A DNA stretch of 11,088 nt from Betaproteobacteria bacterium (GTDB lineage: Bacteria; Pseudomonadota; Gammaproteobacteria; Burkholderiales; SG8-41). Shown here piece by piece: positions 6,589-11,088 of this stretch; position 1 is the stretch's first letter; every line of letters begins with the position of its first letter. The stretch covers positions 1 to 11,088 of the forward strand of contig JAJTHX010000070.1 of NCBI GenBank assembly GCA_021300125.1, given 5' to 3'. The notes beneath the pieces are model-generated. The model was not told where the DNA came from, did no database searches, and worked only from the letters and a program-made list of their open reading frames with translations. The position numbers and the translations under genes were made by a program.

Positions 6589-7413
6589 ATGGCCACCTAT
6601 GCCATCGGGGATGTCCAGGGCTGTTACGAACCGCTGCGCCGTCTGCTCGACCGCATCCGCTTCGATCCTGCAAATGACAGGCTGTGGTTTGCCGGCGACA
6701 TCGTCAATCGCGGACCACACACCCTGGAAGTGCTGCGGTTCGTGCGCGGCCTGGGCAACGGTGCGGTGACGGTACTCGGCAACCACGATCTGCATCTGCT
6801 GGTGGTCGCCGCCGGCGTGCGCTCACCGCACCACGGCGACACACTCGACAGCCTGCTGGCCGCACCCGACCGCGACGAACTGCTCGACTGGCTGCGCCGG
6901 CGCCCCTTGCTGCATGCCGAGGCAGACTGGGCGATGGTGCATGCCGGTCTGCTGCCGCAATGGTCGATCACGCAGGCGCGCGCGCTCTCCGCCGAGGTCG
7001 AAGCCATGCTGCAGGGGCCGCAGTACTGCGAATTCCTGCAGCACATGTACGGCAACAAGCCGCGGCGCTGGTCGGACGATCTTGAGGGTTTTGACCGGCT
7101 GCGCGTGGTTGTCAACGCAATGACCCGGCTGCGTCTGAGTGACGACTCCGGGGCGATGGAGTTTTCGCATAAAAGCGGCCCGCAGGATCTGCCCAAAGGT
7201 TACAGGCCGTGGTTCGATTCGCCGCAACGCGCCAGCGCCGGCACCCCGATCATCTTCGGTCACTGGGCTTCGCTGGGCCTGCTGCTGCGTGAAGACATTG
7301 TCTGCCTGGACTCGGGCTGCGTCTGGGGTCGTTCGCTGACGGCAATCCGGCTGGAGGATCGCGCGCTGTTCCAGTGCGATTGCAGCGAAATCAGGGTCGC
7401 TGGAGGCGAGTAG
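6589..7413 (+). CDS. apaH: Symmetrical bis(5'-nucleosyl)-tetraphosphatase (diadenosine tetraphosphatase)
   Basis: This cytosolic enzyme hydrolyses Ap4A to two ADP, clears alarmone-like dinucleotides and can remove Np4 caps from RNA. The 274-residue product has the usual length. The metallophosphatase motifs are intact: GDVQGC (7-12), GDIVNRGP (36-43), GNHD (64-67), MVHAG (His118), FGHWA (223-227), and a DSGCVWG segment (241-247). The ATG at 6589 is fixed by the first motif, which begins only 6 residues in. The ribosome site is poor (GGCTGAG). The ATG comes just 20 bases after the T-tract of the cytochrome terminator, and no promoter fits in that gap; expression must rely on read-through or on a promoter inside or before the hairpin. 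The 3' end overlaps the convergent olsA gene by 23 bases. Confidence 0.97.
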   Translation: MATYAIGDVQGCYEPLRRLLDRIRFDPANDRLWFAGDIVNRGPHTLEVLRFVRGLGNGAVTVLGNHDLHLLVVAAGVRSPHHGDTLDSLLAAPDRDELLDWLRRRPLLHAEADWAMVHAGLLPQWSITQARALSAEVEAMLQGPQYCEFLQHMYGNKPRRWSDDLEGFDRLRVVVNAMTRLRLSDDSGAMEFSHKSGPQDLPKGYRPWFDSPQRASAGTPIIFGHWASLGLLLREDIVCLDSGCVWGRSLTAIRLEDRALFQCDCSEIRVAGGE

Positions 7414-8188
7414 CGATCGCCGCCCGGGCGGCATCGGCAAGCGCGCGCCGGTCGGGTTGTGCCTGCAGCAGGGGCAGAAAAGAAACCTTCGCAACAATGG
7501 CGGGTCGGGCGACGATGTCGCACAGGCTGCGCCAGAGGCTCTTGTCGCCATCGTATGCCGCCTCCGTGCACAGTGAACCGTCGCCGTGCTCGAAACGCAA
7601 CGCCACAGGCTGCACCGCAGCGCCGGATTTGAATGCGGGCTGCAGCAAGGCGCTGTGGAATCGCAGCACCTGTGAACCGTTGCTGGTGGTGCCCTCCGGA
7701 AACACCGCAACCAGGTCTCCGGCCTGCATGGCCTGCGCCATCAGGGCGCTGACGCGACCGGCATCGGTGCGGCGGCCGCGCTCGATGAACAGCGTGCCGG
7801 TGCGCTCGCACAGCCAGCCGATCGCCGGCCAGCGGCGGATCTCCGATTTCGCGACAAAGCGCACCGGATGCACGGCATTGATCGCAAAAATGTCGAGCCA
7901 GGACACATGGTTTGCGACCAGCATCAGCGGCCGTGCAGCATGCAGTTCCCCCTCCACCCGCAGGCGCACGCCAAGCTGCCGCAGCAGGCCCGCCGACCAC
8001 AGGCGGATAGCCCGCTGGCGGCGTTCCCCATCGTAGAAGTGAAAGGCAAAGGCGGCGGTCAGCAGTCCGCGGGCCAGATGCCACAGGATGCCGGCGAGCC
8101 GCGCGGCACGCGTCGGCAGCGATGAACACCGGGATTGGGGGCCGCTCATGGCGGCCATTATAGGACCGCGCGCAGCGCGGCCGTTCAT
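7391..8188 (-). CDS. olsA: Lyso-ornithine lipid O-acyltransferase (PlsC family, OlsA-like)
   Basis: PlsC-family membrane acyltransferases move an acyl chain from acyl-ACP or acyl-CoA to a hydroxyl. Beside an OlsB homologue the likely reaction is lyso-ornithine lipid to ornithine lipid. In the 265-residue form the catalytic motif NHVSWLD is at 93-99 and the glycerol/acyl-binding motif FPEGTTS at 163-169. A membrane-associating stretch lies at about 32-50. Start choice is uncertain. The ATG at 8188 overlaps the olsB stop as ATGA, suggesting coupling, but AAGG sits only one base away. Internal ATGs at 8158 and 8149 would remove 10 or 13 residues and lack a Shine-Dalgarno. The true substrate could instead be lysophosphatidate (plain PlsC); the gene pairing argues for OlsA. 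Confidence 0.85.
   Translation of the reverse strand: MNGRAARGPIMAAMSGPQSRCSSLPTRAARLAGILWHLARGLLTAAFAFHFYDGERRQRAIRLWSAGLLRQLGVRLRVEGELHAARPLMLVANHVSWLDIFAINAVHPVRFVAKSEIRRWPAIGWLCERTGTLFIERGRRTDAGRVSALMAQAMQAGDLVAVFPEGTTSNGSQVLRFHSALLQPAFKSGAAVQPVALRFEHGDGSLCTEAAYDGDKSLWRSLCDIVARPAIVAKVSFLPLLQAQPDRRALADAARAAIATRLQRP
8157..8180 (-). promoter_or_regulatory. GC hairpin plus TATAAT at the olsB/olsA junction
   Basis: CCGCGC (8166-8171) and GCGCGG (8175-8180) form a 6-pair stem with a 3-base loop. On the minus strand it is followed directly by a perfect TATAAT (8162 to 8157). No -35 box is visible. It could be an internal promoter giving a nearly leaderless olsA transcript from ATG 8149, or a structural element at the junction. 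This is a tentative call. Confidence 0.3.
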
Positions 8189-8979
8189 GCCTTCATGAAA
8201 TGGCGTGCATAGCGCCCATCCATCCGCGCCACGGGCAGCAGCATGAGCAGGTCGGCGGTGTTGAAATCGGGATCCCACGCCGGGGCACCGCAGATCATCG
8301 CGCCAACCCGAAGATAGCCTTTGACCAGTGCCGGCGGCACTCCATCTCCCGCGCCGTGGTCCAGCGCGGCCAGCGGCAGTTCGCAGCGCGGAAACACGCG
8401 ATATTCCACCGGCGACAGGTATCTGGCGGCCAGTCTGCGGTAGATCGCCGCGGCGGCGTGGCCCCCGTCGTTCATCGCCAGCGAAGCGCAGCCGATCACG
8501 TAGCGAAAGTCGTGGCGCGCCACGAACTCGGCCAGCCCGGCCCACAGCAGCGCGATGGTGGCACCGCTGCGGTAATCGGGATGCACGCAGGAGCGTCCGA
8601 TTTCCAGGGTATCGGCACGCAGGTGGCGAAGCCGGGTCAGGTCGAACTCGGTCTCGGCGTAAAAGCCGCCCAGCGCCGCAGCCCTGGCACCCGAGAGCAG
8701 GCGGTAGGTGCCGACCACCTCACCGCTGCGGGTATCGTCGCGCACCAGCAGATGCTCGCAGTGCGCATCGTAAAGATCACGGTCAACACCGGGTATGGAG
8801 CAGCCCAGCCGCGCACCGAGCTCTTCCGCAAACACGCGGTAGCGAAGTCGCTGCGCCTCCAGCACTTCGTCCCCGCTGCGGGCAAGCGCCACGGTCAGCG
8901 CGGGGCTGCCCGGCTGGCGTGCGGCCTCGGCAGCGGCCTCGTGGGTGGCAGGGGTGCATTCAACTGCGGCATCGAGCAT
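8185..8979 (-). CDS. olsB: L-ornithine N(alpha)-acyltransferase (OlsB-like GNAT)
   Basis: OlsB joins a 3-hydroxyacyl chain from acyl-ACP to the alpha-amino group of ornithine, giving lyso-ornithine lipid, the first step of this phosphorus-free membrane lipid. The 264-residue product has the GNAT core of the COG3176 hemolysin-like/OlsB family: RLRYRVFAEELGA (44-56), CEHLLVRD (74-81), VGTYRLL (89-95), LEIGRSCVHPDYRSG (125-139, the acyl-thioester binding region), and the C-terminal PDFNTADLLMLLPV (237-250) with RYARHF (256-261). An acidic/alanine-rich head of about 25 residues precedes the core. The ATG is well supported by GGAGG five bases upstream. The following PlsC-type gene overlaps its stop in an ATGA, which matches the known olsB-olsA pairing. 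Confidence 0.88.
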   Translation of the reverse strand: MLDAAVECTPATHEAAAEAARQPGSPALTVALARSGDEVLEAQRLRYRVFAEELGARLGCSIPGVDRDLYDAHCEHLLVRDDTRSGEVVGTYRLLSGARAAALGGFYAETEFDLTRLRHLRADTLEIGRSCVHPDYRSGATIALLWAGLAEFVARHDFRYVIGCASLAMNDGGHAAAAIYRRLAARYLSPVEYRVFPRCELPLAALDHGAGDGVPPALVKGYLRVGAMICGAPAWDPDFNTADLLMLLPVARMDGRYARHFMKA

Positions 8980-9063
8980 GGCGGCCTCCGTGATCGGTTC
9001 ACGGCGGAGCCTACGCAGGACCGATGACCGGGCGGTTAAAGCCGCATGACGGAACGGTGATGG

Positions 9064-9093
9064 AAAAATGACTGCCGGGTGAACGCCTCCGGC
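9064..9093 (-). terminator. Weak terminator candidate after the lipoprotein gene
   Basis: On the minus strand GCCGG (9093-9089) can pair with CCGGC (9078-9074) across a 10-base loop. Five T bases (9068-9064) follow after a 5-base gap. It begins 8 bases after the lipoprotein stop. The short stem and gap make it a weak candidate; leaky termination into olsB is possible. Confidence 0.3.
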
Positions 9094-9101
9094 GGCTGCA
9101 C

Positions 9102-9572
9102 TCAGCGCGTGACGCGGGAGTTCTGGCCGCTGGAGAGTATGCGCACGCGGTCTCCCGGCTTGAAGGTCTCGTCGGCCTCCTGCACGATCGCCACCAGCGC
9201 ACCATTGTCGAGCTTCACGGTGATTTCAACGCCTTGGCGCCTGGTCACGCCCTGTTCGGCAGCAGCCCCGGCCAGGCCGCCCGCCACCGCCCCGAGCACG
9301 GTGGCGATGTCCGAACCGCGGCCACCTCCAACCGTACTGCCGGCGATGCCACCGACCACCGCACCCGCGGCAGGACCGATCGGGGTACGCGTGCCCTCGA
9401 TCTGCACAGCACGCACGCTTTCGACGACCCCCATGCGGACGCTTTGCTCGCGGCGAGCCTCGTCGCGCGAATACGTGCCGCCACCCAGCCCCTGCGCGCA
9501 GCCAGCGAGCGCAGCCAGCGCAGGCAGCGCGACAGCGGGCCTGATCTTTGTATTGCGGTTGATCGCTTGCAT
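9102..9572 (-). CDS. Glycine-zipper outer membrane lipoprotein (SlyB/17 kDa antigen-like)
   Basis: This 156-residue envelope lipoprotein has a signal peptide with lipobox LAGC (Cys25) after a hydrophobic stretch. A glycine zipper of two short hydrophobic helices follows at about 66-106 (GPAAGAVVGGIAGSTVGG, then LGAVAGGLAGAA). The C-terminal part (about 113-150, ITVKLDNGALVAIVQ...GDRVRI) looks like a small beta domain, as in SlyB/Pcp-like proteins. The family is linked with outer-membrane integrity and stress, but no exact role is known here. The ATG at 9572 is firmly set by GAGGAGG six bases upstream; an earlier ATG at 9587 lies before that site and is rejected. It starts 11 bases after the kinase stop, so it is probably in the kinase operon. 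Confidence 0.9.
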   Translation of the reverse strand: MQAINRNTKIRPAVALPALAALAGCAQGLGGGTYSRDEARREQSVRMGVVESVRAVQIEGTRTPIGPAAGAVVGGIAGSTVGGGRGSDIATVLGAVAGGLAGAAAEQGVTRRQGVEITVKLDNGALVAIVQEADETFKPGDRVRILSSGQNSRVTR

Positions 9573-9583
9573 GGTAAACCTCC

Positions 9584-10519
9584 TCACCAGAATTTCATGC
9601 CGAACGCGTCCTCGAAGCGCTCCGCCAGTTCGTCCTTGCCATAACGGTGGTTCTGTCCTCCGCGATGGGCGATTTTCAGCGAGCCCATCAGCGACGACAG
9701 GCGGCCGGTCAGCGCCCAGTCGGCGCCGGCCGCCAGCCCGTAGAGCAGACCGCCGCGGAAGGCATCGCCACAGCCGGTGGGATCGAGGATCGCTTCCGGT
9801 TTAACGCTCGGGATGTCGATCTGTTGACCGCCGGAGAACACCAGCGAGCCTTTTGCACCCAATGTGACCACGATCGCGCTGACAAGTTTCGCCAGTTCCT
9901 CCAGCTTCTTGCCGGTGCGCTCCTGCAGCATCTGCGCCTCGTAGTCGTTGACCGTGACATAGTCGGCAAGACGCACGAAATGCTCCAGTTCCTCGCCGTT
10001 GAACATCGGCAGTCCCTGGCCCGGATCGAAGATGAAGGGAATGCCAGCCTCGCTGAATTCCCGCGCGTGCTGGATCATGCCGTCGCGGCCATCCGGAGCC
10101 ACGATGCCCAGGGTGGCATTTTTGGCATCCGTCACGTGATTCTGGTGCGAATGGTTCATTGCCCCGGGATGGAAGGCGGTGATCTGGTTGTCGTCCAGAT
10201 CGGTGGTGATGAAGGCCTGCGCGGTGAAGCTGCCGGGCACGGTCCGCACATGGTCCTGGGTAAGGCCCAGCCGTTGCAGGCGCTCGTCATAGTGCGCAAA
10301 GTCGTCGCCGACGGTGGCCATGATGCACGCATCGCCGCCGAGCATGTTCAGGTTATAGGCAATGTTGCCGGCGCAGCCGCCGAACTCGCGGCGCATGTCG
10401 GGTACCAGGAAAGCCACGTTGAGGATGTGCAGTTGGTCGGGCAGGATGTGGTTCTTGAAGCGGTCGTGGAAGACCATGATGGTGTCGTAAGCCATCGAAC
10501 CGCAGATCAGGGTGGACAT
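9584..10519 (-). CDS. PfkB-family carbohydrate/nucleoside kinase
   Basis: This 311-residue cytosolic kinase belongs to the ribokinase/adenosine kinase fold. PfkB signature 1 appears as FGGCAGNIAYNLNMLGG (47-62). Signature 2 is DPTGCGDAFRGGLLYGLAAG (246-265), with catalytic base Asp252 and an anion hole from the neighbouring glycines; a Cys replaces the more common Ala in GAGD. An ATP-site VTLGAKGS lies at 218-225. The substrate is uncertain: similar betaproteobacterial proteins are often labelled adenosine kinase or sugar kinase, and nothing in the neighbourhood decides it. The ATG at 10519 begins the first beta strand (STLICGSMAYD). The upstream open frame to 10699 crosses the promoter and lacks family similarity. 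The ribosome site is weak (GTGAAAG). Confidence 0.92.
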   Translation of the reverse strand: MSTLICGSMAYDTIMVFHDRFKNHILPDQLHILNVAFLVPDMRREFGGCAGNIAYNLNMLGGDACIMATVGDDFAHYDERLQRLGLTQDHVRTVPGSFTAQAFITTDLDDNQITAFHPGAMNHSHQNHVTDAKNATLGIVAPDGRDGMIQHAREFSEAGIPFIFDPGQGLPMFNGEELEHFVRLADYVTVNDYEAQMLQERTGKKLEELAKLVSAIVVTLGAKGSLVFSGGQQIDIPSVKPEAILDPTGCGDAFRGGLLYGLAAGADWALTGRLSSLMGSLKIAHRGGQNHRYGKDELAERFEDAFGMKFW

Positions 10520-10553
10520 CGTGAGGCTTTCACTGGGGGTAAAAGAGGCGCGC

Positions 10554-10559
10554 ATTATA
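10554..10559 (-). promoter_or_regulatory. Candidate -10 box for the kinase operon
   Basis: A perfect TATAAT on the minus strand, 34 bases before the kinase ATG, would give a leader of about 28 bases. No good -35 match is seen 15-18 bases upstream (AGGGAG there), so an activator or a -10-driven promoter is possible. Confidence 0.5.
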
Positions 10560-10590
10560 GCAACGTGCCCGTATCGCTCCCTGTGATCCC

Positions 10591-10606
10591 GTCGCCCCGC
10601 GGCGAC
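10591..10606. other. Perfect hairpin in the kinase/mscL divergent intergenic region
   Basis: GTCGCC (10591-10596), loop CCGC, GGCGAC (10601-10606) is a perfect 6-pair inverted repeat. No T-tract follows on either strand, so it is not a rho-independent terminator. It may be an operator or a chance GC palindrome. Apart from this and the kinase -10 box, the 10520-10727 region shows only a weak CATAAT (10638-10643) as a possible mscL -10. Confidence 0.35.
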
Positions 10607-10727
10607 ATCGGCGATAGCGCACTGCACGCCGCGGCCGCATAATCTGCGCAGGCGCAACCACCGCCGGTGATCGCTGTCGGCCCAACCCGAAAAATCCACA
10701 CTTCACCCAGGGAGAGGAAGCTCAACC

Positions 10728-11088
10728 ATGCTCAAGGAATTCAAGACCTTTGCCATGCGCGGCAACGTCGTCGACATGGCGGTCGGCATCATCATCGGTG
10801 CCGCCTTCGGCAAGATCGTCGAGTCGCTGGTCAAGGACCTGATCATGCCGCCGATCGGACTTCTGCTCGGCAAAGTCGATTTCGCCAATCTCTTCCTGGT
10901 GCTGCGCGAAGGCGCGACCCCCGGCCCCTATGTCAGCGTCGAAGTGGCGCAAAAAGCCGGCGCGCTGACCTTCAACTACGGCCTGTTCATCAACACCTGC
11001 ATCAGCTTCCTGATCGTCGCCTTCGCCGTGTTCCTGCTGATCCGGACGATCAACCGCCTGAAGGCACAGGAGGCCGCGGCCCCCGCCG
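10728..11088 (+). CDS. mscL: Large-conductance mechanosensitive channel MscL (3' end outside window)
   Basis: MscL forms a pentameric inner-membrane pore that opens under extreme turgor and vents solutes at osmotic downshock. The first 120 codons are present. The N-terminus [18 protein letters not shown] (3-20) and the pore helix ([23 protein letters not shown], about 20-42) follow the family closely. A periplasmic loop (about 45-80) and second helix ([23 protein letters not shown], about 83-105) follow, then the start of the cytoplasmic tail ([15 protein letters not shown]). Against the usual length of about 136-145 residues, roughly 15-25 are missing beyond the edge. The ATG is supported by GGGAGAGGAAG (10710-10720) seven bases upstream. 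Confidence 0.97.
   Translation, partial: MLKEFKTFAMRGNVVDMAVGIIIGAAFGKIVESLVKDLIMPPIGLLLGKVDFANLFLVLREGATPGPYVSVEVAQKAGALTFNYGLFINTCISFLIVAFAVFLLIRTINRLKAQEAAAPA

Noticed and set aside
8189..8545. N-terminal extension of olsA to an ATG at 8545
   Set aside because: The extra 119 residues lie inside olsB and match nothing in PlsC proteins; the family length fits a start at 8188 or later.
8200..9027. + strand open frame opposite olsB
   Set aside because: Antisense shadow; olsB has GNAT/OlsB motifs and a strong Shine-Dalgarno.
9647..10642. + strand open frame opposite the PfkB kinase
   Set aside because: Shadow frame; both PfkB signatures are on the minus strand.
10638..10643. CATAAT as the mscL -10 box
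   Set aside because: No matching -35 at 16-18 bases, and it is an isolated AT-rich hexamer; too weak to list as its own feature.
10520..10699. N-terminal extension of the kinase to an ATG at 10699
   Set aside because: It runs through the promoter-like TATAAT and precedes the natural first strand of the PfkB fold.

Overview
The window reads as a typical, gene-dense, high-GC proteobacterial chromosome segment. The best guess is a betaproteobacterium of the Rhodocyclales or a related order. This rests on GC-rich third codon positions, the tandem-domain cytochrome c5 next to apaH, the DUF1289/DUF2889 pair behind a leucine-degradation lyase, and an ornithine-lipid gene pair. The lineage is inferred from protein style, not from a search. 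No insertion sequence, integrase, CRISPR array, plasmid or phage gene was seen. There is no gene-free stretch longer than about 210 bases.

Bases 1-1964 (+ strand): the 3' end of an enoyl-CoA hydratase gene, hydroxymethylglutaryl-CoA lyase, a small four-cysteine DUF1289 protein and a DUF2889 protein. All are tightly packed and are probably the tail of a leucine/isovalerate (liu-type) catabolic operon. Bases 1971-5464 (- strand), read from right to left: a phytoene-desaturase-like FAD oxidoreductase, a GDSL/SGNH lipoprotein esterase and an MFS transporter form an apparent three-gene operon of unknown substrate. A tRNA-Arg(CCG) lies just upstream on the same strand.

Bases 5577-7413 (+ strand): a promoter, a membrane-anchored diheme cytochrome c5, a clear rho-independent terminator and apaH. 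Bases 7391-8979 (- strand): olsB and olsA, the two acyltransferases of ornithine lipid synthesis, which overlap if olsA uses its first ATG. Bases 9102-10519 (- strand): a PfkB-family kinase followed by a glycine-zipper lipoprotein. Bases 10520-10727 are the divergent control region between that kinase and mscL, which starts at 10728 and runs off the right edge.

The window is mostly housekeeping and envelope functions. I found no convincing evidence of a wholly new system. The least explained unit is the FAD oxidoreductase / lipoprotein esterase / MFS operon behind the tRNA. The DUF1289-DUF2889 pair and the contested start of olsA also merit a closer look.
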